A DNA stretch of 64,000 nt from Welwitschia mirabilis (GCA_051453625.1 JBOZIK010000001.1:82630329-82694328), one strand, 5' to 3'; counted from the first letter of the stretch, positions 46,347 to 57,680 are shown. Notes: a model not told the origin generated them from the sequence alone. A program made the numbers and translations.

Positions 46347-46351
46347 CTTAT

Positions 46352-47560
46352 CAACTTGAAAACACTACAAAATTAGAGTCACAATTAAATAAAATCTTTT
46401 CTCGAGAAGATAGGCGACTACAAGTGGATATTACCCCATCTTTATCATAGATGTAAAGAGTAAATTATGAGAAAATGTATAGCCAAATAGGAGAAACTAA
46501 TATCCTTTACCTTTTTCATGACATTATTTATGGTGGACATTTTAGTGGTTAAAAAATAATCATGAAAATTTCCCACTCTAAATTCCATTGGTTTAAACTT
46601 TTTCAAGACTCTTTTAAATATGCTAGAAGATGAGATGCGTTTTAACATTTTGATAGCCTTTTATGATCATAAGAAATGCTACTCAAACCTATTCTTAAGT
46701 GTGAAACTTCTGACTATAACATTTCAGTGGATGTGGATTATGTGAACAAGTGGGTTAAAGTAGTTTCTACTTCCTCAAATGATGCTCAAACCATTTGAAA
46801 CTTTATTAGAACTTAAATTTCTTAATTCTTTAGTTTCCCTTAAGTAATCATTATTGATTAGAAAACTCATTTCATTAACCATATTTTTAAGAAACATATT
46901 TTATTCATTGGTATAGAACATCATGTAGCTTGTGCTTATCATCCTCAAACCAATGGACAAGGTAAAAATTCTAATAAATAAATAAAAAAATCCTTTAAAA
47001 ACTTATCTCTACAAATAATAAGTCATGGGGTTTTAAATTAAATGATGTTATTTGGGTTTACCATATTACTTGGCATAATTCGCTTGATTTTTTACCTTAT
47101 GAACTTGTATATGGTAAAGTTTGTGTTCTACCTATTAATGTTTATTATAATTCTTATCATTATGTACATCAACTTAATCTTGTGGACTTAGTAGAAAACC
47201 TTAAAACATGTTTATCTCAATTGGATCAATTAAATAAAAATTAAACTTGACCTATTTATCGTAAGCTTATCCACAAAGCCAAAAGTAAGTTCAAGCATGA
47301 TAAAAATTTATTCATAAGAAGTCTAAACTAGGTAAAATCTTATTATATAATACTAGAGTATATCTTTTACACAACAAGTTGATCTTAAAATAGTTAGATC
47401 CATATTTTAATGACTTTATTGAAAGTTTTAACTTAACCACTAAAGAAATTCAGAAATTTAATGGGCAAAGGTTAAAAATATACAAGCAACCTTCTGATAT
47501 AAATATGATAGAAGCACTAGCCTTAGAGGTTCTTCTTGATGAGAATAACTTTTTCTCTAT
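46352..47560 (+). pseudogene. Element D integrase, broken (continues from 32932)
   Basis: After the E insertion the D frame resumes in the RNase H-integrase linker. The zinc finger shows KCIAK-like residues, FHDIIYGGHFSG and FKLFQDSFKYARR (46500-46660). The catalytic core has KPFETLLELKF-like decayed sequence, then HHVACAYHPQTNGQGKNSNK (about 46920-46980) with the Glu position changed to Lys, and IWVYHITWHNS (about 47050). The C-terminal part has LVENLKTCLSQLDQLNKN (about 47190), YLLHNKLILK and the tail MIEALALEVLLDENNFF (47500-47550). Several stops. Confidence 0.85.
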
Positions 47561-49392
47561 TATTTTCTGAATTTTTTCTTATATTTTTCCTTTAGAGACC
47601 ATTGTGACATCACTTAATCATATTTTAAACATAACTTATGTATTTATTTCCATAACTAATCTTTGACTTGGGCATTTTATAGTGGTAATATTAGGTTCAC
47701 TCAATCTTAAAACATTTACATGTCTATGAACTTCAGTTTGAAGGAAGATGCTTTATTTTTGATGTTTTTCTCAATGATGACAAGGTCTTAGATAATTTAA
47801 GGGTGTTTTTTTTTATATTTTATCTTATAACTTCATCTTTATCTTTATATTTAAGATATCTTAAAAACATGATCACTATGATATCCTATCACAAGTACAT
47901 CAGGGTAAATTTTCCTAAGAGAGGCCTTTGGCTATGTAATATGTTAGCTTTAGGAACTTCATTGGGGGGTTCAATTGGCCATGCTTTATGGGTCATTACT
48001 TCTCTGACTGTAGTTTCACTTCCTTTATTAGAGATAGTTAAATATTAAATAAAAACATTGAGTTTATAAGATCAATAGTATACTTGTTATTGGTGTTATC
48101 AAAGGCATTGCTTATGTTCTAGACTCTTAATCTTTTCATATGATCATTTCATTTCTAAGAATTTAGATGTTTATTTTGAGATGTAAGCTAGTGATTTTAT
48201 TTTTGAGCAACTCTTTGATCTTATCATTTACTATTTAAAAAATTTGATTTTTAGCATTGTCATAATCACTGCCTTATCAAATAGAATTTTTATACACTAA
48301 GTCAGTCATTTTTAAATTATGTGATGTTGTGATTTCTTCTATAGGATCCTACTATGTTAAAATTTAGGGTAGGTAGGCTATCTTCTTTATGTTTTTTTAT
48401 GTTTATTCCTTTTGTCTTCTTTCATGGTTCAATTAGTTATTTCAAAGTCATTTTCATATTTTCTTATCATTTTAGAACCTTAACATTTAATAGTCCCCTT
48501 ATCTAGTTTTTAATAAAGAGTTTATTTATTTCTTAGATAAGTTTTCTTAATAATTTTATGATGTTTATTTTTAATCTTTTAGAGTTTTAAACACTTCTCT
48601 TAATCATTTTGTGATGAAACATTTGTTGGACATTCATGGATCTACTTCATCCTAATTAGTAGATTTTCACTAACTANNNNNNNNNNNNNNNNNNNNNNNN
48701 NNNNNNNNNNNNNNNNNNNNNNNNNNNNNNNNNNNNNNNNNNNNNNNNNNNNNNNNNNNNNNNNNNNNNNNNNNNNNNNNNNNNNNNNNNNNNNNNNNNN
48801 NNNNNNNNNNNNNNNNNNNNNNNNNNNNNNNNNNNNNNNNNNNNNNNNNNNNNNNNNNNNNNNNNNNNNNNNNNNNNNNNNNNNNNNNNNNNNNNNNNNN
48901 NNNNNNNNNNNNNNNNNNNNNNNNNNNNNNNNNNNNNNNNNNNNNNNNNNNNNNNNNNNNNNNNNNNNNNNNNNNNNNNNNNNNNNNNNNNNNNNNNNNN
49001 NNNNNNNNNNNNNNNNNNNNNNNNNNNNNNNNNNNNNNNNNNNNNNNNNNNNNNNNNNNNNNNNNNNNNNNNNNNNNNNNNNNNNAGATTTTCACTAACT
49101 ACTTTTTTCATGATTATCAAAATATTTTATATATCTTTATTTTTCAAATATGACATTTCTATACTTATCTTTATACTTAATTTAGAGAGTTATCTTTAAA
49201 GCTTATCTTTAAAGATTTCATAAGACATAATTTTGAAATTTTTACTTCATACACATGATGTATTACATGCTATTTTGCTATGTGATGTGTTTTAGATTAT
49301 TTATGAGATTATTTTATAATTTTAAATTGATACTTTTAAGATAATGTGGCTCTTAATTATAGTTGTTTACTTGGTTTTTGTCAGGGACTAAC
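47561..49392 (+). other. Element D 3' noncoding region
   Basis: Homologous to the 3' regions of A, B, C and E. The conserved block is at 47893-48023. It lies in an 81-codon open stretch (47803-48048) that is not kept open in the other copies, so I treat that stretch as chance. A 409-N gap (48677-49085) has a 16-bp duplicated edge (AGATTTTCACTAACTA). Confidence 0.72.
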
Positions 49393-49409
49393 AAAGGCTA
49401 AGTGAGGGG
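49393..49409 (+). other. Element D polypurine tract
   Basis: AAAGGCTAAGTGAGGGG lies 3 bp before the 3' LTR start TGATGCAATGCC. Equivalent sequences are next to the other OTA LTRs (AAGGCTAAGTGGGGA in B), so this is the second-strand primer site of the family. Confidence 0.75.
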
Positions 49410-49412
49410 CTA

Positions 49413-50533
49413 TGATGCAATGCCAAATTGTATGTATTTAATGGATGTTATGAACTATTTTGTAAGATATTTATACAAGTTTAGATGAAATTCTGAGGAT
49501 TATGGAGGATTGGTAAAAGATCTTAGAAATATGTAATTCTTCACATAATTAAAGGCATTTAAGGCACATTCTAATACACATAACTTTGGAGGAAGATCAC
49601 TAATAAAAAAGGCTAGCTTTTCTTAAGTTAGAAGAACAAAGAAGATTATTGTCCCCTCTATCATCTTCATGACAAGAAAGATGATAATACTATAAATGCC
49701 ACATTGGATGCTAATGTGGACTAGAGATGACACTACTGAGTCATCTTTTATAAAGGTCTATTATCCCCATGACTGTCCTCATGACATGCATGATGACAAT
49801 TGTAATGTTTGATCCATCATCCCCTTGGTCATCCCCATAAAATTTGGAATTACACTTATAGTTGCTAATCGATCTTTATCTATTTCATCTGTTTTATTTT
49901 CATAATTGAGCATGTTTTGTAGCATTTTTTGTGCATCCATTTTATTTTATAACCCTATAAATAAGAACCCTCTTTGACTCTCCTCTCCATCTTTATTTGC
50001 ACTAAACATTCTTATGATAGGAGATTAAAGAATTAGAGATCTATCTCATGAGTTATAGAAAGATGTTTCCTTGGTTAAGGACTATGTATCCTTCATTCAG
50101 GCTTAACTATTTTGTAATCCAAATGCTAGTTCTACTTTAATACAAAAACTTAGTTTCAATTGTGAATTTAGTTTTATTATATTTCTCTTATGTTTTATGT
50201 TGTCCTTAACCTAGCGACAAGTTTTATTGACAATATAGGTCTTAAGATCATTCTTTGTTAAGGATAAAGAAAGTAGTTTTAGATTCATTTTGCATTACAT
50301 TTAGATTTACTTCCCCTTGTATTGCATTACACATTTACTTTATTTTATTGATTTGTAAGCTTTAATGATAGTATTCTCTAAAAAGCAATTCTCATTCTTC
50401 TCTAAAAAGTTTTTATAGGGTTATGACGTTTGGATTACTCTCATTTATACTAGAGTGCACATTTGCAATCTATGTATTTTGATTAATAGTATTTGAAGTA
50501 AGATGTAAAGTTATAAAAATACACACTGCAACA
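49413..50533 (+). repeat. Element D 3' LTR
   Basis: 1121 bp from TGATGCAATGCCAAATTG to CACACTGCAACA. It pairs with the 5' LTR 26187-27613. Hairpin modules lie near 49655-49690 and 49770-49805. Confidence 0.92.
49956..49963 (+). promoter_or_regulatory. LTR TATA box of element D
   Basis: TATAAATA in the context CCCTATAAATAAGAACCC, about two fifths into the LTR. The 5' LTR counterpart is TTATAAATTAGACCC near 26720. Transcription would be expected to start some 30 bp downstream. Confidence 0.65.
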
Positions 50534-51499
50534 TGAATTATCTTATCAAAAAGATTAGTCCTGTCTAATCTAAATTAACCAGGGAAACTTTTACTAATCA
50601 AGACAAACTTAGGCTATCAATTAAGTTGAATGAAGTATAATGCAAAATTCTTCTAAACTATTATAGTCAACCTTAATGAAGGTTTCTCTTAAGGCTCATA
50701 TCATTAATGATACCAACACTAGATCAAGAATAACATAAATCATAAGGAATATAAATAGTATTAATGAACAAAAAAACATATTTGGTATTAATGATTAAAC
50801 CAGCCTCTGGGTTACAAGATAGCGACATCTCAATGGAGGACATACAACCCAACACTAAGGAAGTTTATTTGTGTAACTCATAAGATTTCTTGTCATGAGA
50901 ATTTATAGTGCATTTAAGATGATAGAAGGATTGAAGAAAAGATTTATTTATATAATAAAGAAGAAATAACTATCACTTAAAATACACTAAAAAACATGCT
51001 CAAATCAGAGAAATAAATGGATGAAATAGATGAAAGTCCGCAAACCACTTTAGATGTTGTCATGACTATTATGAGGTTGACATAGGGGACAATAATACAT
51101 GAGTCATCAGTTGTCATCCTACATGTCATGGAAATGACCATAAGAATGATACCTCTTTAAAAAGGATGACTTTTTTAGTTCTAGCTCTAGTCCCATGAGC
51201 ATCCTTATGTGGCTTGTATAGTGCTATTATTCTACTTGTCACGGAGATGATAGAGGGAACAAGAGTCCTTTTTATCTTTCCAAGTTAAGATAAGATATCC
51301 TCTAGAATTATTGATCCTCTTGTAAAGCCCTAAGCATCAGAGTGTAGCTAAAATGCTTTTAAACATCTCAAGAATTATGTATTTTAAAGATCATTCATCA
51401 ACTCTTTGTAATCCTCAGAATTGCATCTAAACCTATATAAACGTCCTGCAAAATAACTCATAACACTCTTTCAAATACATATAATTTAGAAGTGCATTA
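50534..51499 (-). repeat. Element A 5' LTR, outer part
   Basis: Continues the A 5' LTR after the D insertion: the sequence from 50539 on aligns to A 3' LTR position about 8535 onward. It ends at 51499 with TAATGCACTTC on the minus strand, matching the LTR start TGATGCACTACC. TGAAT at 50534-50538 is the right copy of the D target site. Confidence 0.88.
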
Positions 51500-53271
51500 G
51501 TGGTAAAGCTAGATTTCTATCCAATCATGTATCCTGAGCATCTACTATCAATATACCAACTATGCTTCTTTATTGTTCTTTGTGTAATTTATGCTAAAAA
51601 TACTAGTTTTAAGCTTGGGACTCATATTGTCTTTGGTTATCCTATATGAAATGTTGTACTCTACTATAGAGCTCTTCACATTATTAGTGTAATATCTATT
51701 TTTGAATTTAATTAGATAGTTATATTAATAATGAACTTTATTGTGATAATAATAAAAAATAATATTATTTTGTAAATATTAAATGGTCATACCTTATCTC
51801 ATTATTCCATTTGTTAAACAAGCAGGCTAAAGTTCTAGTTAATTCTTTATTGTTTACCGAACCACTTTTATCACTTGAGCTTCTACATTATTTAAGCATG
51901 ATATTTAAAGTCTCCCTTCTTTAGGTAAATTTCTCATTGCTTTTATTTAAGTCTAAGACTTCCTATCTTACATTATTTAATTTACATATTAGTTTACTAA
52001 TCTCATATTTAAGACCTAAGTTTTTAAAAGATAATTTATTGAAATAATTCTACATAATTATGAAGTAATTTTTTTAATTTAAGTACATACCTTTTATAAT
52101 TTAACAAATTCTGTAAAAATTAGATCATACCTTTCTTAAAGATTTATACCTATATCATTTTTACTTCCTAGTTCATACTCCTTTTTGCTCTTATTATTTT
52201 TCTATTGGATGTGTACAATGGCCAATTATAAAGGATGAGCTTTTTCATCTTCAGATGTTTCTACCTTTGTTTCATCTTCATCAGTACCTCATCCTATGAC
52301 AAAAGATCACCTTTTATTTGTCTCTTTCTTTTATGCCTTTTCTTACATTCTATTAGAACTAGAACATTTTGAGGTTATGTATGCTCATCCTTCACATATC
52401 TAGCATTCTAGTTTGGAAACATCAGGTTTAGAAGAAAATAAAGTATTATCAGAAGTCTTACCTTTATACTTATCTTTATCTTAAAAACTAGATGATTTCA
52501 TGTAGTGCTCTTTTCCATTTCTTTTTTTAATTTTCATAAGAGGGGTGTTTTAACTTAACTTGTAATGAGAGTGCATTCTTCATCTACATCTTCCTCTTCA
52601 TCTACATCTTCTTTAAAGTTATCTTCTTCTAGTTCCTTCCTTGTCTTTTTTTTTTTTAAGATTTATTTTATGATATCACTAGCCTTAAGAGTAATGAACT
52701 TTTCATTTAAGATACCAACTTAGATGAGATTCATTTTATAGATTATTAGAGTACTTTGTAGATCTTCTATCTTTATGAAGTTTAAATATCTTAATTCTTT
52801 CATGGCTATTGTTTTGGATCTATTTTTAGGGGTTAGATATTTAATAACTTTTTATATTACGTTGGCCTCTAGAAGACTTTCTCTAAGGCCACATATTGCA
52901 TTCACAATATTGGAGATTTTATTTAAGTACTTATGAACTCTATATTCATTGTTCATTTTAAGATATTCAAACTAATTTATCCTATAAGAACTTTAATTAT
53001 TAACAACAAAAGTTTCTTTACATATTCCTACTAGAATGTTCCATCTTTTTTGTGCCATTTTACATATATTATTCTATTAGACTCCTACATTATAAGAGCT
53101 AAGTAAAGAGCATTTTTTTCCTTTGTAATCATACATGAACGCTGCTTCCTCTTTATCTTCCTAATTTTTTATTGGCTTGATCTATGTTATAGTATTACCT
53201 ACATCATCTATTATGGTTTTTGTAGGTTTTGTGTATCGTTTTTCTATTTCTTTGCTAAATTTCAAACTCAT
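51500..53271 (-). pseudogene. Copia gag and protease start (continues from 8273)
   Basis: The likely gag start is MSLKFSKEIEKRYTKPTK at about 53271. It is followed by EEAAFMYDYKGKK, then a good match to the copia gag (UBN2-type) domain: LEYLKMNNEYRVHKYLNKIS, NIVNAICGLRESLLEAN and KELRYLNFIKIEDLQSTL (52700-52985). The zinc knuckle at 52364-52405 keeps its three Cys in CX2CX4HX4C spacing, but His is Tyr and two positions are stops. The protease begins WYIDSRCSGYMIG (about 51535-51575), corresponding to the usual WYLDSGCSRHMTG with the catalytic Asp kept and Gly changed to Arg. The frame is cut at 51500 by element A. Confidence 0.88.
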
Positions 53272-53398
53272 AATTCTATAAGTATACATATATCCTCATC
53301 TTCTAATAGGAATAGTTATTCTTATCAAATAATAAAGCTCTAATAGATGGCACCTATTCCATGACCTATTATATAAAATTACTCCTTTTCGTAAGTTC

Positions 53399-53411
53399 CA
53401 CTATAATACCA
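53399..53411 (-). other. Copia primer binding site (tRNA-iMet type, decayed)
   Basis: The minus strand reads TGGTATTATAGTG, resembling TGGTATCAGAGC, the complement of the initiator tRNA-Met 3' end that most plant copia elements use. The chromovirus begins 3 bp away. Confidence 0.55.
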
Positions 53412-54643
53412 TGTGATGATCTCTTTTCTCTTACCATAATTAAGCACTTTTTTTTCCTTATTTAATATTTATACCTAATAGACCTAAGAAACTTAGAACC
53501 AAACTCTACTTACTCCTTTATTAGAATTTCCATATTCTAAAAAAGACAAATCATATTATTATTATATATTTACCTATAATTNNNNNNNNNNNNNNNNNNN
53601 NNNNNNNNNNNNNNNNNNNNNNNNNNNNNNNNNNNNNNNNNNNNNNNNNNNNNNNNNNNNNNNNNNNNNNNNNNNNNNNNNNNNNNNNNNNNNNNNNNNN
53701 NNNNNNNNNNNNNNNNNNNNNNNNNNNNNNNNNNNNNNNNNNNNNNNNNNNNNNNNNNNNNNNNNNNNNNNNNNNNNNNNNNNNNNNNNNNNNNNNNNNN
53801 NNNNNNNNNNNNNNNNNNNNNNNNNNNNNNNNNNNNNNNNNNNNNNNNNNNNNNNNNNNNNNNNNNNNNNNNNNNNNNNNNNNNNNNNNNNNNNNNNNNN
53901 NNNNNNNNNNNNNNNNNNNNNNNNNNNNNNNNNNNNNNNNNNNNNNNNNNNNNNNNNNNNNNNNNNNNNNNNNNNNNNNNNNNNNNNNNNNNNNNNNNNN
54001 NNNNNNNNNNNNNNNNNNNNNNNNNNNNNNNNNNNNNNNNNNNNNNNNNNNNNNNNNNNNNNNNNNNNNNNNNNNNNNNNNNNNNNNNNNNNNNNNNNNN
54101 NNNNNNNNNNNNNNNNNNNNNNNNNNNNNNNNNNNNNNNNNNNNNNNNNNNNNNNNNNNNNNNNNNNNNNNNNNNNNNNNNNNNNNNNNNNNNNNNNNNN
54201 NNNNNNATCTAAATATTTAATGAATTATTTACCTAATTATAATAATTCTAATCATCATTTAGTATATTTTATAGAAACAACCATATAAGAAATGAAGCAT
54301 ATAAGAATTTTTTTAAGATTATAATAATAAAAATTTACATAAAGGAAATATTCTTTTTGTTCTTTTTTAATAATAATAAAATATAAAATAATATACTTAA
54401 AGAAACTAAAACATACCTAGAGCTATTCCAATCGTAGAAGCATTCTTCTATATGTGTATATGATAATCTCTAAGAACTAGTATAAATAAGGTAAATAAAA
54501 GAAAGTATAACTCAAGAATAATTCTTAAGATATTACTATTTATTCAATATTTAATAATATAAGTTAATAAAAATAAATGAAACAATGTATACTACTTATG
54601 TTACTTAAACTACTAAGGTGAAAACTCTTATAGGGTGAAAGAG

Positions 54644-54652
54644 GTATTTATA
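54644..54652 (-). promoter_or_regulatory. Chromovirus LTR TATA box
   Basis: TATAAATAC on the minus strand, followed by CTCTTTCACC. In the 5' LTR the same place (about 63110) reads TAGAAATAC, so the box is lost there. Confidence 0.5.
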
Positions 54653-55423
54653 CAAATAAATAACACCTATGGATAATTTAACTTAAATATACTAATGAAA
54701 ACATATTTTATATACTCAATTTCTTTATAAAAGTTTTTGTAATATTTTCTCTATAATTTTCAATTTTAATTTTAACATTTTTGACTCTAAGGAGACTAGT
54801 CAAAAATTAGTAATTAATTAATTATGAAGTAAAAAATAAATTATAAAATTTTTTCATAAACTAGATATTACAAGGTTGCTCTCAGTATAACTCAAACTAT
54901 CTTGGAATTATATAAATATTGTTTCTAACTAGGAATTATATAAATATTATAAAAAGAAAAATAATTTAAAAAAAATAACTAGCCTTGGGATTTTTTGTGA
55001 AAGAGAACTAGCCTAAAGAGATTTTTGAGGATTATATTTACCCCAATAATATGGTCCTAATGCATAATAGATTTAAAAAATAATTATAAATTAAATATGA
55101 ATACTAAAATTCCTTTTTTTTAAATAGTAAATCTCTTAGTTAATTAACCATAATTATCCATTAGTTATCCTTCATCACTAAGTACTAAAGAATCCTCATA
55201 TCTAGCTATAACATCTTAGTGGGAACTAATAGGAGGGAATAATTTTTTATAACATAATTGCATCAAAGCCATAAATAATTTCCTAATGAAATATCACATC
55301 ATTCCAATCATAAGAGAAGTCATATGAACAAAGAGATTACTTAAAAAGACTAGTAAGATGTTGATAGTAGAAGATTGATGAAGATTCAAGATCAAGAGAT
55401 TCTTAGCTTCAAGCTCCAAAGTA

Positions 55424-55475
55424 AGAGTGTGAGTGTGAGAGAAAGAAAGAGAGAGAGATATGAAAAAGAGAATGC
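55424..55475 (+). repeat. GA-rich microsatellite in the chromovirus LTR
   Basis: GAGTGTGAGTGTGAGAGAAA followed by GAAAGAGAGAGAGATATG. A simple purine/GT-rich tract whose reverse complement is open for 70 codons by composition; not a gene. Confidence 0.8.
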
Positions 55476-56380
55476 ATTTGTATGAAACAAAAGAAAAGTA
55501 TCTCATTTAACACAAGAGAAAAAGATCACTATATAAAGATAAATAAAGGCACAGAGCTTAAGATCATAAGATCACATGACTTAGCATTGATAAGTGGAAT
55601 GAGTACTAAGTGAGATTAGAGCATTAAAAAAGATCATATTTATGACTCATACACCTAACTAGGATGAGTAATATTTTTTCATCACTTAGCAAGATTAATT
55701 ATATGCATCATTTCCTCATGCTAGTTCTTTTAATCCTTCATATATCATAAGTAAGTTTAATTCATCCAAGACATGCATCAAAAAAATAAATGCACAAATC
55801 TCAGAATTTTCATGTGGCATAATAATACAAACTCTTCAATTCCAATGAATAAATCAATGAGTATGCTATGAACAAAGTGTCCTTATACATATCAAGAACA
55901 TAGAAGTCATGATAGCATAGATCTAATCATTTATCATTATTGGTTCTACAAAAGAGTACATGTCCTTTTTTAAATTATCATCTATTTCAAAATGCATAAA
56001 ATTTATCAAATCACATAATATAAGGAAGAAAATATTAATTCATAATATACTACACATATCACATTTACTAAGAATATAAATGCAAAATAAATTATTATAT
56101 CCTCTTGAAATTATCAATTTATTACTTTTATTAAATGATTTTAATTCCTTAAATAATGTAATTATGTAATTTTAAATGTTTAGACAGATTTTTCCATAAA
56201 TTCTTTTGACATAAATTTAATCATTATCATGGTAGATTATAAAGATTACAAACTAATGTTAATTTAAAATGATATCTTATTTGATAAGGTACTTAAATAA
56301 GGATAATTATTAATTTGACTAAAAGATTTATATACTTGTTATTCAAGTAAACAAGGTTTACAAAATATGAGATATGAAAT

Positions 56381-56392
56381 TCTTCTCCCCCC
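56381..56392 (-). other. Chromovirus polypurine tract
   Basis: GGGGGGAGAAGA on the minus strand, the standard primer site for second-strand synthesis. It stands next to the 3' LTR start. Confidence 0.75.
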
Positions 56393-56459
56393 ATAAACTA
56401 ATATACTCCTACAAATCAAGATACATAAAAAACTTGAGAATACCTAACTACATATTATG

Positions 56460-57680
56460 AAGTTCAAAAAGATTTTGGTATTGATTATTCATTGCTTTTT
56501 TTAGCTTTTAAGTAGCTTTATAAAGACTATGATTACCTTATTTTATATTTACTTGATTGATCTTCCTAATTCATAAATTTATAATTCATTGGTCTAGTCC
56601 CACTGTTGGATTCTATATAGTTGAACAATCTAGTTTCACCTAAATATGAGACCAATTTAATACATGAGAAGGATCTGTAATATACTTTCTTAGCATACTT
56701 ACGTGGAAAATGTCATGCATATGCAATAAACAAGATAGTAGAGTAAGCTTATATGCAACATGTCTAATTCTTTCTAATATTTCAAATGATGCAATGAATT
56801 GAAAAGCTAATTTGAATTTATTAATCCCTCTGATTATTGATTTCATTGGTGATACTTTAATAAATACATGATCACTTATTTTAAACTCAATGTTTCTTCT
56901 TTAATAGTTTACATATACCTATTTTTTATTTACTACTTGTTTAAGTCTATTTTTAATGATCTTCATTTTACATTCCATTTCTTATAATTTTCTTTAGGTT
57001 CTATTCATTAAGTATGTGCTCTACACTTCCTTCCATATAGGGATTTCGATAAATACATTTAAATTGAACTTTAATAATTGTTATTATAAGAAAATTCTAT
57101 CAATGGTAGGTACTCTTTCCAACTATTAGGATTATCTAAACTACATGCTTTAAGAAGGAATTCTAAAATTTAATTAGTTCTTTTAACCTAATCATTTTTT
57201 TGAGGATGAAATGTAATACTTATATTTAACTTTATTTCTAAACCTATTTATAATTATTGTCAAAACTTATTAGTAAATTTTTAATCTCTATTTAAAATAA
57301 TTACTAAAGTCACATCATGAAGATGAATAACATTTTGAATACATGATTTAGCTATAGCCTTAGCATCATAAGTAGATTTTACTAGAATAACTTATGAGGA
57401 CTTAGTTACTTTATTAATTATTACTATGATAGAGTCATTACCTCTTTTGAGTTTTTAGAAGTCTTATAATAAACTTCATAAAATTAACATTCCATTTATA
57501 TTTTAAAATATCATGAGAGTAAAGTAATCTTACTAGATTCCTATGTTCATTGTTAACATATTAATAATTAAGGCATCTTAACATAAATTATATTATATCC
57601 TTTTTCATTTCCTAGTCACAAAAAATTTTATTTCATGTTTTTTTACATTTTAGTTTCTTTAGGATGTCCTATGATAGATG
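56460..57680 (-). pseudogene. Chromovirus integrase with chromodomain remnant
   Basis: In coding order: core with VIINKVTKSS (about 57420; the usual first catalytic Asp is Asn), LNRD for the SDRD-type second Asp (about 57290), FHPQKND (about 57215) and EYLPLIEFSYNNNY (about 57090). The C-terminal part at 56640-56846 is open for 68 codons with FKLAFQFIASFEILERIRHV and MHDIFHVSMLRKYITDPSHV, the GPF/Y-like segment of Tekay-type integrases. It is followed by a decayed chromodomain with INQVNIK, GNHSLYKAT and NNQYQNLFE (56460-56600). The chromodomain directs integration to heterochromatin by reading histone marks. Confidence 0.87.

Larger units (their letters stand above)
26187..50533 (+). mobile_element. 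Element D: OTA-type Ty3/gypsy retrotransposon, plus strand, split by element E
   Basis: D has 5' LTR (26187-27613), tRNA-Asp-type primer site, leader, gag, protease, RT and RNase H up to 32932. It is then interrupted by E (with CTTAT duplicated) and resumes at 46352 with integrase, 3' noncoding region, polypurine tract and 3' LTR (49413-50533). Without E it is about 10.9 kb. It is inserted in the 5' LTR of A, with target site CAAAT on the left (26182-26186) and TGAAT on the right (50534-50538). All frames are broken. The copy is structurally nearly complete, the best guide to the family's layout. Confidence 0.9.
8274..51499 (-). mobile_element. Element A: outer OTA-type Ty3/gypsy retrotransposon
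   Basis: Element A is inserted in the copia protease. In its own direction it consists of 5' LTR (50534-51499 plus 25965-26186, split by element D), a tRNA-Asp-like primer site, leader, gag and protease (22884-25330), then a deletion and nested elements C and B, then integrase C-terminus (11110-11590), 3' noncoding region (9515-11109) and 3' LTR (8274-9514). Flanking 5-mers ATGAT (8269-8273) and GTGGT (51500-51504) are compatible with a diverged target-site duplication. All coding parts are broken. Assignment of the gag and 5' LTR to the same element as the 3' LTR rests on family identity and on the copia target continuing on both sides. Confidence 0.75.
5342..53412 (-). mobile_element. Ty1/copia retrotransposon, split by nested insertions
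   Basis: One minus-strand Ty1/copia element is recognisable in two parts. Going in its own 5'-to-3' direction it has a primer-binding-site remnant (about 53399-53411), gag (51700-53271), the start of protease (51515-51575), then after the 43-kb insertion the rest of protease and integrase (7316-8273), the end of integrase and the RNase H tail (6430-7062), and an undelimited 3' LTR region (about 5342-6400). RT is missing. The order protease-integrase-(RT)-RNase H is diagnostic of copia. Many stops and frameshifts make it a dead copy. The 5' LTR would lie beyond the chromovirus, outside the window. Confidence 0.85.
53414..56362 (-). repeat. Chromovirus 3' LTR
   Basis: The inner 500 bp before the gap and the part after it align with the 5' LTR from 61830 on (for example CTCTTTATTAGAATTT-type strings and the TATATATTTACCTATAATT run). 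The outer end is TGATGATCTCTTTTCTC at 53414; the other end near 56362 is less sure (TGTAAACCTTG on the minus strand). A 625-N gap covers 53582-54206. Compared with the 5' LTR about 500 bp are missing near 54935. Confidence 0.8.

Noticed and set aside
47803-48048. 81-codon hydrophobic open frame
   Set aside because: It lies in the D 3' noncoding region, and the homologous stretches in A, B, C and E do not keep it open.
55294-55506. 70-codon minus-strand frame rich in Ser/Leu/Thr
   Set aside because: It is produced by the GA-rich microsatellite in the chromovirus LTR.
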